64,000 nucleotides of DNA from Psychrobacter sp. P11G3 (GTDB taxonomy: Bacteria > Pseudomonadota > Gammaproteobacteria > Pseudomonadales > Moraxellaceae). How positions within the stretch are numbered: the first letter of the stretch is position 1; every line of letters begins with the position of its first letter. The translations under genes and the position numbers were made by a program. The notes beneath the pieces were generated by a model. That model was not told the DNA's origin. It made no database searches and was given only the letters and a program-made list of their open reading frames with translations. Where the stretch lies: the NCBI RefSeq assembly GCF_001435845.1, contig NZ_CM003596.1:1240001-1304000 (forward strand), written 5' to 3'. Positions 54,940 through 63,041 of the stretch are shown piece after piece.

Positions 54940-55956
54940 ATGAAAAAGTTCTCCGATAATGAATCTATCCAAGAATGGATGACATCAGACCGTCTCTATG
55001 AAGAGTATCTCTTCTACTACTTACTCATCTGCCTATTTTGGTTTTTCGTTGGTTTGTTTTCTATTGGTATACGCATACCTGTATTCAACGATTTGCAGAA
55101 TTTAGCATTTAATACGGTATGGTTTTTAATCCTATGTGTCGCATTGAGCATCCCCAAATTTTGGTATTTTTTGATAAAAGGACGTCATGGTCAACTGTTT
55201 CAAGCCACTGCCAAAGTGTATGAAACATTAGGCAGCATAGAAGATGTTGAACAAAAAGAGCAGGTATATAAGCAGATTGCTAGCAATGGCAAGTTGCCCC
55301 CTAACCGATTAGAAACGCTATCACTGGCATTTTTATTTGCATTCATACTCTTCGATATATTGTATACCCGCTGCTGGATAAGGGATCTGAGCCTAGTGTG
55401 GCAGCCTGACTGGGTCAATATGTGCATTGGCTGGGTACATAATAATCTATCGATGCCTCCAATTAGCGAAGACAGACAGATTTTTAATTTATGGTTCGAT
55501 GATGGTCACAATGACACAGTATTAAAAGAGTATTTTGGAGATGAATGGGCATTTTTGGCTTCTCCATTTGGTGATGCCGCAATGTTTTACCATTTTATTC
55601 GAGTGATGATGTTTGTACCTATCTTAGCGGCATTGTCTATCGTATTGTGGAAGCCGCTAAAGTTTATGGGAATGCAGCAGATTGACCCCAGAAATATTCA
55701 TAGCGTCATGTCTTTTTTACGTAGCTGCGCTTGGTCACTTATCTTTGGATTTTTTATGACTATTGGCACGTTAGGTTTTTTAACCAATGCAAACTGGTTC
55801 ACATTAGGTCTGATAGATCAAGAAGCATGGTTCGAGAATTTATATATCAACGGTTTATACATATTTATCGTTTTTGGTATCCGGTTTTTTTATGGCTGGC
55901 TCGTTTTTTGGAAAAATGTTTTTTTAAAGTTCGTTAACAAAGCCAGTTACAATTGA
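54940..55956 (+). CDS. Multi-pass membrane protein of unknown function
   Basis: The 338-residue protein has about five to six hydrophobic helices: FYYLLICLFWFFVGLFSIGI near the start, TVWFLILCVALSI, LAFLFAFILFDILY, FVPILAALSIVLW, SLIFGFFMTIGTLGF and a final FIVFGIRFFYGWLVF. A cytoplasmic segment of about 40 residues (GRHGQLFQATAKVYETLGSI) follows helix 2. Aromatic residues are common. No family is recognised and it has no signature of a transporter or sensor. It is divergent from the 272-residue unknown, with AAGGA before the ATG. Confidence 0.7.
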   Translation: MKKFSDNESIQEWMTSDRLYEEYLFYYLLICLFWFFVGLFSIGIRIPVFNDLQNLAFNTVWFLILCVALSIPKFWYFLIKGRHGQLFQATAKVYETLGSIEDVEQKEQVYKQIASNGKLPPNRLETLSLAFLFAFILFDILYTRCWIRDLSLVWQPDWVNMCIGWVHNNLSMPPISEDRQIFNLWFDDGHNDTVLKEYFGDEWAFLASPFGDAAMFYHFIRVMMFVPILAALSIVLWKPLKFMGMQQIDPRNIHSVMSFLRSCAWSLIFGFFMTIGTLGFLTNANWFTLGLIDQEAWFENLYINGLYIFIVFGIRFFYGWLVFWKNVFLKFVNKASYN

Positions 55957-56093
55957 TTTAATAATCTTGATCTCACATTGTTGGCTTGTACTCAACTTAT
56001 ATTTCGTCCACTATATGACAGACACTTTTATCTATTTTTGATAGCTATTAAGCTATTAATTAACTAATAATAAAACTCTTAAAGGAAGAAATA

Positions 56094-56534
56094 ATGACTG
56101 AAGTAAATCCACAAACTGCTTATGATGACAATAACATTTTTGCCAAAATGTTAGATGGTGATATTCCATATCACAAAGTATATGAAGATGATAAAACGCT
56201 CGCCTTTATGGATATCATGCCGCAAGCAGAAGGCCATGTATTGGTGATACCGAAGCAAAAAGCGGTAGATTTGGCCGATCTTGAGCCAGAATATGCCGCT
56301 GCGGTATTGATGACGTCTAAAAAAGTTATGCAAGCCCAGCGTCAAGTGTTTGAGCGTGAAGGCGTTATCCAAATGCAGTTGAATGGCTCACAAGCAGGTC
56401 AAACGGTTTTTCATTATCATGTGCACCTCATTCCATCAAGCATTCATGAATTGGGTCGTCATGCAGTAACCCAAGCCGATAGTAATGATTTGGCAAATAT
56501 TGCGCAGAAACTGGCTGCAGTGATTGATGCCTAG
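56094..56534 (+). CDS. HIT family nucleotide-binding hydrolase
   Basis: The 146-residue protein carries the histidine triad HYHVHLIP (His 107, 109, 111), with the upstream NIFAKMLDGDIPYHKVYEDD and GHVLVIPK segments of HinT-type proteins. It probably hydrolyses nucleoside phosphoramidates or adenylated amines in the cytoplasm. A strong AAAGGAAG ribosome binding site precedes the ATG. It is monocistronic with its own terminator. Confidence 0.93.
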   Translation: MTEVNPQTAYDDNNIFAKMLDGDIPYHKVYEDDKTLAFMDIMPQAEGHVLVIPKQKAVDLADLEPEYAAAVLMTSKKVMQAQRQVFEREGVIQMQLNGSQAGQTVFHYHVHLIPSSIHELGRHAVTQADSNDLANIAQKLAAVIDA

Positions 56535-56845
56535 TTAGGAAACAGATTGCTTCTGTTTAGGTAAAAAAATATTGGTATTTACGAATTAGCGAGCATTTAT
56601 AGATTATAAATCACTAAAACAGAACACATATACAATCAAAAGGCAGCTAGCAAGCTGCCTTTTTTATTTTCTTGGTAATAGTCATGTAACATTCGTTAAA
56701 GTCATGTTACGAGTTGAACGCTTGTCTAGGGTTTTGGAAAAGAGTGTGATAATTATTATAACCATTCACACACATTTTCTAATCTTTGCCTTAATTAAAA
56801 ATTTTCATAAAAAGGCATCGTCAACTTTTGAGGATATTATCTTTC
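56535..56845. other. Intergenic region between the HIT and BCCT genes
   Basis: These 311 bases contain the intrinsic terminator at 56638-56666. The rest is AT-rich with TTCACACACATTTTC and similar sequences upstream of the transporter. No gene, repeat or clear operator is seen. Confidence 0.4.
56638..56666 (+). terminator. Intrinsic terminator of the HIT gene
   Basis: AAAAGGCAGCT-AGC-AAGCTGCCTTTT with A and T runs; the stem is perfect. Confidence 0.92.
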
Positions 56846-58891
56846 ATGAGTAAATTACCTCGTTCGACTATTTTATTACCAGTCTTTGTACCTGCAGCCA
56901 TCATTATGCTGCTATTGGTCATTGGTACGGCTATTAATCCTGAAGCGGCGGGTGCTCTGTTTAGTGATGTGCTTAGTTTTACGACTGAGACATTCGGTTG
57001 GTTTTATATGCTGGCAGTGGCACTGTTTTTGATGTTCATTATTGTACTGGCGTTTTCGTCTTATGGCAGTATCAAGCTAGGCCCTGATCATGCTGAGGCG
57101 GAGTACGGATTTCTTGAATGGTTTGCTATGCTGTTTTCGGCAGGTTACGGGATTGCGCTACTGTTTTATGGGGTAGCGGAACCAGTGATGCACTTTTCTA
57201 GTCCGCCAATGTCGGATCCGCAGACTATTGCTGCGGCAAAAGAGGCGATGCAAATTGCGTATTTTCATTGGGGTTTTCATATTTGGGCGATTTATGGTGT
57301 CGTTGGTTTATCACTAGCGTATTTTGCGTTTCGTCATGGTTTACCACTATCAATACGCTCGACGCTATACCCGATTATTGGTGAAAGGATTCATGGCCCT
57401 ATCGGTCATACGGTTGATGTGTTTGCGATATTGGGTACGATGTTCGGTATTGCTACTAGTTTAGGTTTGTCGGTGTCGCAAATTAATGCTGGACTCAATT
57501 ATCTATTGCCAGATATCATTCCAGTGAATACGACTGTACAGGTGATAGCCATTGCCTTGGTGACAGCCGCGGCATTGGTATCGGTATTGGCAGGTATGGA
57601 TAAGGGTGTAAAACGCTTATCTATTTTAAATATGCTATTGGCAACTGCGTTGATGTTGTTCGTATTTGTTGTCGGTCCGACCATTTTTATCTTGAATGCC
57701 TTTATGGAAAATACCGGTAGCTATTTGGGTAATATTGTCGAGCGTACCTTTAGCTTGCAGGCATACGAAAATAGCAATTGGATCGGCAGCTGGACTTTAT
57801 TTATTTTTGCATGGACGATTGCATGGGCGCCTTTTGTGGGTCTGTTTATCGCCAAGATTAGCCGTGGTCGTACCATCCGTGAGTTCGTATTGGGTGTGAT
57901 GTTGGTACCGACCTTCTTTACATTCTTTTGGTTTTCGGTGTTTGGCGATACCGCACTACACATGATCATGGTCGATGGTTATACCTCATTAATCAGTGAA
58001 GTACAAAACAACCAAGCGATTGCTTTGTTTAAACTGTTAGAGAATCTACCGTTTACTGAATTTGTGTCGTCATTGACCATTTTATTGATTATTACCTTTT
58101 TTGTGACGTCTTCGGATTCTGGCTCATTGGTAATCGACTCGCTAGCGGCAGGTGGTCGCAGTGATACACCATGGTGGCAGCGTAGCTTTTGGGTAGTAAC
58201 TGAAGGTGCTGTCGCAGCAGTATTGCTACTTGCAGGTGGTTTAGAAGCCCTACAAACAGCGGCTATCGTTAGTGCGTTACCATTTGCGATTATTATTCTT
58301 ATTTCAATGTTTGGCATGTGGCGTGCGCTGCGTATCGAAGGACATCGTAATCAGAGCCTTGGTAATGACAACAGACTGCCGCCGCATCTACTCAAACCGT
58401 CTGCATGGCGCGAGCGTATTGATTATATGACCGATAAGCCAACGCGTGAAAAGGTCTTAAGTTATATTAAAGAAGTAGTTATGCCTTCGATGATGGAGGT
58501 GTCGTCTAAATTTGCAGAAACCGGCTGGACGACTGAGGTCAATTATGATGTGGTCAATAACCGAGCTGTATTAGAGCTACAGCGCGGTGACGATGTCGAG
58601 TTTTGGTATGAGGTGCGCTTATCAGAGCATGATGCGCCTGATTATTATACTGAAGACAGCGCAGATACCTTGCCACAAGAGCACCATCATCGCGCTGAGG
58701 TGTATCTACGCCGTGGTGGTCAGACCTATGACTTATACGGCTACAAATCTGAATCAGTGATTAATGACATTATTGATCAGTTTGAGAAGTATTTACATTT
58801 CCTCAATATATCGCCTGATAGTCTACCGTGGCGCATGCAAGAGCATGATGATGACATCACACTAGAGCAGGGCAGTGTGCTTGATAAATAA
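56846..58891 (+). CDS. betT: BCCT family betaine/carnitine/choline transporter (BetT-like)
   Basis: The 681-residue product has 12 helices with BCCT features: GYGIALLFYGVAEPVMHF, HWGFHIWAIYGVVGLSLAYF, AILGTMFGIATSLGLSVSQINAGL and the Trp-rich segment WTIAWAPFVGLFIAKISRGRTI. The C-terminal about 170-residue cytoplasmic domain (after GMWRALRIEGHRNQSL) is the BetT-type extension that responds to osmotic stress. The substrate is probably choline or glycine betaine; no betA/betB lies nearby. The frame is open from TTG 56828, but the ATG at 56846 is the likely start. The mRNA ends at a terminator that abuts dusB. Confidence 0.88.
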   Translation: MSKLPRSTILLPVFVPAAIIMLLLVIGTAINPEAAGALFSDVLSFTTETFGWFYMLAVALFLMFIIVLAFSSYGSIKLGPDHAEAEYGFLEWFAMLFSAGYGIALLFYGVAEPVMHFSSPPMSDPQTIAAAKEAMQIAYFHWGFHIWAIYGVVGLSLAYFAFRHGLPLSIRSTLYPIIGERIHGPIGHTVDVFAILGTMFGIATSLGLSVSQINAGLNYLLPDIIPVNTTVQVIAIALVTAAALVSVLAGMDKGVKRLSILNMLLATALMLFVFVVGPTIFILNAFMENTGSYLGNIVERTFSLQAYENSNWIGSWTLFIFAWTIAWAPFVGLFIAKISRGRTIREFVLGVMLVPTFFTFFWFSVFGDTALHMIMVDGYTSLISEVQNNQAIALFKLLENLPFTEFVSSLTILLIITFFVTSSDSGSLVIDSLAAGGRSDTPWWQRSFWVVTEGAVAAVLLLAGGLEALQTAAIVSALPFAIIILISMFGMWRALRIEGHRNQSLGNDNRLPPHLLKPSAWRERIDYMTDKPTREKVLSYIKEVVMPSMMEVSSKFAETGWTTEVNYDVVNNRAVLELQRGDDVEFWYEVRLSEHDAPDYYTEDSADTLPQEHHHRAEVYLRRGGQTYDLYGYKSESVINDIIDQFEKYLHFLNISPDSLPWRMQEHDDDITLEQGSVLDK

Positions 58892-58975
58892 TGCATGGAA
58901 TGTATTAAAAACGAGTAATGCTTATGCAAGCTATTCACGTTAATCGCTTGCAATAAACGCAGGAATCCTTAGAAT

Positions 58976-59011
58976 AACGGCTTGTTTTCCTTACAAATCA
59001 AGCCGTTTTTT
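58976..59011 (+). terminator. betT terminator abutting the dusB start codon
   Basis: AACGGCTTG pairs with CAAGCCGTT and the stem extends by three T-A pairs past a T-T mismatch; a T6 run follows and the next base starts the ATG of dusB (59012). It ends the betT transcript but occupies the place where the dusB ribosome binding site should be. Confidence 0.85.
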
Positions 59012-60043
59012 ATGTCTATTGATTCTCCCATTTTACCTTCGTCCTCGCCTTTGTCTGACCATCCATTGTTGCAGCCATTGAACATAGGTGGCCTGACGAT
59101 TGAAAACCGTTTGATGGTCGCACCGATGGCAGGCGTGACAGACAATCCTTTTCGTCGATTGTGCAAATCATTTGGTGCAGGTCATGCGGTCAGTGAAATG
59201 ATCATCGCTGATACCGCTCTTTATGCACGCAAAAAATCCTTGTACCGTGCCAATTTCGATAACGAGATTGCGCCTATTTCGGCACAGATAGCAGGTGCTG
59301 AGCCGGACAAATTATCTGAAGCGGCCCGTTATCAAATTGATAATGGCGCACAGATTATCGATATCAACATGGGCTGTCCGGCCAAGAAGGTCTGTCGTAA
59401 GCTGGCAGGCTCTGCATTGTTGCAAGATGAGGATTTGGTCGCGCGATTACTAGATGCAACGGTCAATGCCGTTGATGCACCTGTCACGCTAAAGACACGT
59501 CTAGGTTTTGAAAACGGTCGTGAAAACATCTTACGAGTCGCCAAGCGTGCTGAGCAGGCCGGCATTGCAGCGATTGCTATTCATGGACGTACGCGTGAAG
59601 ACATGTATACAGGCAATGCACGCTATGAGCTGATACGCGAAGTCAAAGAAAGCATCAGTATTCCTGTCATTGCCAATGGCGATATCGATAGCGCGCAAAA
59701 AGCCCAACACGTGTATGAGATGACAGGCTGTGATGCGGTGATGATTGGGCGTGCTGCACAAGGGCAACCATGGATATTTCGCGATATTGAGCACTTTTTG
59801 CGTACTGGCGAGCGTCTAGAGGCACCGAGCGTTAGTGAGATAAAAGAGATCGTACTGGCTCATTTGCAAGAGCTTTATGATTTCTACGGAGAGTACTCAG
59901 GCTGCCGTATCGCTCGCAAACATATTGCATGGTATACGACAGGTATTCCAAATTCTAACGCCTTTAGACAGGCGATGTATGGTGAAGAAAGTACCGCTGG
60001 ACAGTTTAAAGTGGTCGAGACTTTTTTACAGGCGCACGAGTAG
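59012..60043 (+). CDS. dusB: tRNA-dihydrouridine synthase B
   Basis: DusB is a flavoenzyme that reduces uridine to dihydrouridine in tRNA. The 343-residue product starts MSIDSPILPSSS. It has VAPMAGVTDNPFRRL, SEMIIADTAL, the catalytic Cys in NMGCPAKKVCRKLAGSALLQ, TLKTRLGF, IHGRTREDMYTG, IPVIANGDI and MIGRAAQGQPWIF. The usual partner fis does not follow. The start codon sits against the betT terminator T-run with no Shine-Dalgarno sequence; a TTG at 58982 inside the hairpin is an alternative. The gene is probably expressed from readthrough or a leaderless-type transcript. Confidence 0.92.
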   Translation: MSIDSPILPSSSPLSDHPLLQPLNIGGLTIENRLMVAPMAGVTDNPFRRLCKSFGAGHAVSEMIIADTALYARKKSLYRANFDNEIAPISAQIAGAEPDKLSEAARYQIDNGAQIIDINMGCPAKKVCRKLAGSALLQDEDLVARLLDATVNAVDAPVTLKTRLGFENGRENILRVAKRAEQAGIAAIAIHGRTREDMYTGNARYELIREVKESISIPVIANGDIDSAQKAQHVYEMTGCDAVMIGRAAQGQPWIFRDIEHFLRTGERLEAPSVSEIKEIVLAHLQELYDFYGEYSGCRIARKHIAWYTTGIPNSNAFRQAMYGEESTAGQFKVVETFLQAHE

Positions 60044-60135
60044 TAATCGCTTAAATCTTGTTTTATAAATCAGTGCTAGTTACTTTTCACAGTACTTTTT
60101 ACGTCTTGCCTTTCGATAGCTCTTTTATATAACAG

Positions 60136-60531
60136 CTATGCTTTATCAATGGGCACAGTATCAGTATCAGGCTGTTTGTCAGGCGCAGGTTTTCTATTTT
60201 GCCAAGGGAATCGTCCTTCTAATTCAACTTGTAGCGATAAGCTTAAAAAGGTTCGAATCAGTACGATAAAACCTAGCACCAGTACGCTGCGTAGCGATGG
60301 CTCGGTGACGACAGTAGCCACGATATCAGCGGCAATTAGCACCTCTAACCCCAACAATATAGACTTGCCTACGGTCTGCCTGATTTCAACATAAGTATCA
60401 TTATTAAAATGGCCAGACGCTCGAAAAGCTCTATATAAAGCAAGAAATAGTCCAAAAAACATAATGAGGACGCCAATGACTTCGATCATTTTGGCAATTA
60501 AGTCGATATAGTGAGTTAGTGTGTCTATCAA
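60136..60531 (-). CDS. DUF1622 family inner membrane protein
   Basis: The 131-residue protein has three hydrophobic helices: LIAKMIEVIGVLIMFFGLFL, ILLGLEVLIAADIVATVV and VLVLGFIVLIRTFLSLSL. The sequence pattern is that of DUF1622, whose function is unknown. The start codon is TTG at 60531, supported by an AAGGAG ribosome binding site exactly 8 bases upstream. The C-terminal 20 residues are polar (ending QPDTDTVPIDKA). It is convergent with dusB; no terminator was identified between them. Confidence 0.88.
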   Translation of the reverse strand: MIDTLTHYIDLIAKMIEVIGVLIMFFGLFLALYRAFRASGHFNNDTYVEIRQTVGKSILLGLEVLIAADIVATVVTEPSLRSVLVLGFIVLIRTFLSLSLQVELEGRFPWQNRKPAPDKQPDTDTVPIDKA

Positions 60532-60752
60532 AGCAGATACTCCTTATAATTGTTCAGAAAAAAGCTTAGCACTTAGCACTTAGTAATTAACAACAAGCTA
60601 AAAATGTATCTATAAATATTTATGTCGACGACGAAATTTGTAAAAGTCCCGTCAGCTAACGCCCACTATGGTTTTGTTCACTCCATACGACATTTTTTTG
60701 CTATGCTATAACCGAATACCAATAACTATAGAATAAACGAAAAGGACTTTTT

Positions 60753-61640
60753 ATGGCCAATCTCTCGAAAAAAGCAATTACCAAAGCCGTCAAAGGCAAG
60801 AATATTATCATCACAGGCGCTTCAAGTGGTATCGGCGAACGTACGGCTTTTTTGCTCAGTGAATGCGGCGCGCATGTTATTTTGCTGGCCCGTACTGAAG
60901 ATAAGCTAAAAATGGTCAAGGAAAACATTGAAACACTTGGCGGCGCGGCCAGTTACTATCCATGCGATCTGACCAATATGGATGAGATTGAAAAAACCAG
61001 TGAAAAGATTTTGGCTGACTTTAAGCATGTCGATGTACTAGTCAACAATGCGGGTCGTTCGATTCGCCGCTCAGTGCATGAGTCGGTCAACCGTTTTCAT
61101 GACTTTGAACGTACCATGGAGATTAATTATTTTGGCGCGGTCAAAATCATCCTTGGTTTCTTGCCAACGATGATTGGTCGCCAAACTGGTCAAATCGTGA
61201 ATATCTCATCAATTGGGGTATTGGCAAATAGTCCGCGCTTTTCAGCGTATGTCGCGTCAAAAGCTGCCTTAGATGCATTTAGTCGCTGTTTGGCTGCTGA
61301 AGTCAAAGGCGATAACATCAAAGTGACCAATATATTTATGCCACTTGTGCGTACCCCGATGATTGCGCCAACCAAGCTATATCGCTATATGCCAGCATTG
61401 ATGCCTGACGAAGCAGCGATGATGGTCGCAAAAGCCATCGTTCATAAGCCAAATAGCATCGCTAGTAATATGGGTAAATTTGCATCGGCGACTTATTCAC
61501 TGGTACCAGCCTTTAACGTTGGCGTCCAGTCCATTGGCTATCGCATTTTCCCAAGTTCGACTGCTGCGCAAACGACTGATAGCAAGCCTAACCTTGCTCA
61601 GCGTGCCTTTGCCAAAATTCTTCCTGGTGAGCATCACTAG
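60753..61640 (+). CDS. Short-chain dehydrogenase/reductase
   Basis: The 295-residue product is a classical SDR: nucleotide-binding IITGASSGIGERTAFLL (about 17-33), NNAGRS, a catalytic Ser (NISSIG) and Tyr-x3-Lys in AYVASKAALDAFSRC. The C-terminal part (RYMPALMPDEAAMMVAKAIV) resembles SDRs related to lipid metabolism (YqjQ/DHRS7-like). Substrate is unknown. A good AAGGA ribosome binding site lies 6 bases before the ATG. It is monocistronic with its own terminator. Confidence 0.9.
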   Translation: MANLSKKAITKAVKGKNIIITGASSGIGERTAFLLSECGAHVILLARTEDKLKMVKENIETLGGAASYYPCDLTNMDEIEKTSEKILADFKHVDVLVNNAGRSIRRSVHESVNRFHDFERTMEINYFGAVKIILGFLPTMIGRQTGQIVNISSIGVLANSPRFSAYVASKAALDAFSRCLAAEVKGDNIKVTNIFMPLVRTPMIAPTKLYRYMPALMPDEAAMMVAKAIVHKPNSIASNMGKFASATYSLVPAFNVGVQSIGYRIFPSSTAAQTTDSKPNLAQRAFAKILPGEHH

Positions 61641-61949
61641 AATCGATGTGTTATCAGGCTCGAATTTGAATAAAAAGGATACTACGGTATCCTTTTTTTA
61701 TGTCTCAAATACTCTTAAGCATTATAAGAACCTTCTTCGCCACCAGTATGTGAAAGGCTTAATTATGCGATAAATAAATACTCAAAACTTCCGCTGTTAA
61801 ATTTTCTTTATATATCTAAGTTTTAGTAAGATGAATAAAATTCATCTTATGTTTAAATTGTATCGTTTTTATTCATGTTTAGATTTCGGTATGATTCACC
61901 TCATACACAGATTTGGTTTTATCTCAGATAAATAAGGTAGTGGACCACC
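61641..61949. promoter_or_regulatory. mesX upstream region with a perfect MetR-type operator
   Basis: The first part holds the SDR gene terminator. TAAGATGAAT-AAA-ATTCATCTTA (61827-61849) is a perfect inverted repeat with 10-base arms, and its core TGAATAAAATTCA (61832-61844) matches the MetR consensus TGAANNWNNTTCA at every fixed position. A TATGAT -10 candidate lies at 61890-61895. This fits activation of mesX-mesD by MetR with homocysteine. No riboswitch fold was recognised in the remaining leader. Confidence 0.65.
61672..61699 (+). terminator. Intrinsic terminator of the SDR gene
   Basis: AAAAAGGATAC-TAC-GGTATCCTTTTT with a long T-run, 31 bases after the SDR stop codon. Confidence 0.92.
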
Positions 61950-62987
61950 ATGAGTAAAGAATTCAATTGTTCAATTAAGCACATTCGTTTTGACGAAAAC
62001 TATCAGCCTGCAGATAGCACGCGTTTGACGACTAACTTTGCAAATTTGGCACGCGGCGAGCACCGCCAAGAGAACTTACGCAAAACGTTAACCATGATCA
62101 ATAATCGATTCAATGCATTGGCGCATTGGGATAATCTGACAGCAGATCGTTATTCTGTTGAAGTTGATATCATCTCTGTCGATCTAGATGTTAAAGGCAA
62201 TGGTCAGACGTTTCCTATTATCGAAACGCTAAAAACAACGATTGTGGATCATAAAGAAAGCAAGCGTATCGACGGTATGGTTGGCAACAGTTTCTCATCT
62301 TATGTGCGTGATTATGACTTTAGTATTGTGTTACCAGAGCATCGCGACAAAAACCTAGCATCCATAACGCCAGATAATTTTGGTGAGTTACATGGCAAGT
62401 TGTTTCAATACTTATTGAACTCAGAGGCTTACAACGCTCATTTTCACAAAAAACCTGTGATTTGCCTGAGCGTGTCAACCAGCAAGACTTACTACCGTAC
62501 TGTCAATCAGCATCCTGTATTGGGCATTGAATACAAGCAAGATGAATACTCGTTGACCGACGACTATTTTCATAAAATGGGCTTAACGGTACGTTATTTT
62601 AAACCTGAAGGAAGCGCCGCGCCATTAGCATTTTATTTTGCAGGGGACTTGCTCAGTGATTACACCGATCTTGAGCTTATCAGCGCGATAAGTACTATGG
62701 AGACCTTTCAGAAGATCTACCGTCCTGAGATTTACAATGCTAACTCAAGCGCTGGACAAGTGTATCAACCTAGCCTGAATTACCAAGACTATTCATTGAC
62801 GCAAGTAGTCTATGACCGCGCCGAACGTAGTCAGATGGCAGTAACCCAAGGCAGATTTACTGAGACACACTTTATCAAGCCGTATCAAACCATCCTTGAG
62901 GAATGGGCTGCAAGCTATGATGTAACAGGCGAGACTGCTCAAAAAGAAGCTGCTGATAAAGAAACGGCTAGGAAGCAAGCCGCTTAA
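61950..62987 (+). CDS. mesX: DUF1852 protein, MesX partner of the methionine synthase MesD
   Basis: The 345-residue product matches DUF1852 (start MSKEFNCSIKHIRFDENYQP; VICLSVSTSKTYYRTVNQHP). MesX is known from transposon-fitness work as a protein required, together with oxygen, by MesD for folate-independent methionine synthesis. Its chemistry is unresolved; it has been suggested to be an oxygenase that makes or processes the methyl donor. No signal peptide is seen. It is the first gene of the pair and is preceded by a MetR-type operator. The last about 20 residues are an Ala/Lys/Glu-rich helix. AAGGTAGTGG precedes the ATG. Confidence 0.88.
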   Translation: MSKEFNCSIKHIRFDENYQPADSTRLTTNFANLARGEHRQENLRKTLTMINNRFNALAHWDNLTADRYSVEVDIISVDLDVKGNGQTFPIIETLKTTIVDHKESKRIDGMVGNSFSSYVRDYDFSIVLPEHRDKNLASITPDNFGELHGKLFQYLLNSEAYNAHFHKKPVICLSVSTSKTYYRTVNQHPVLGIEYKQDEYSLTDDYFHKMGLTVRYFKPEGSAAPLAFYFAGDLLSDYTDLELISAISTMETFQKIYRPEIYNANSSAGQVYQPSLNYQDYSLTQVVYDRAERSQMAVTQGRFTETHFIKPYQTILEEWAASYDVTGETAQKEAADKETARKQAA

Positions 62988-63041
62988 CTGAGCATCACTC
63001 ATCAACATAATAAAAAATAAATTAATTAGAAGATAAATCGT

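Noticed and set aside
61850..61949. SAM or cobalamin riboswitch before mesX
   Set aside because: Leader of about 50 bases after the -10 candidate is too short and shows no conserved stems beyond the operator palindrome.
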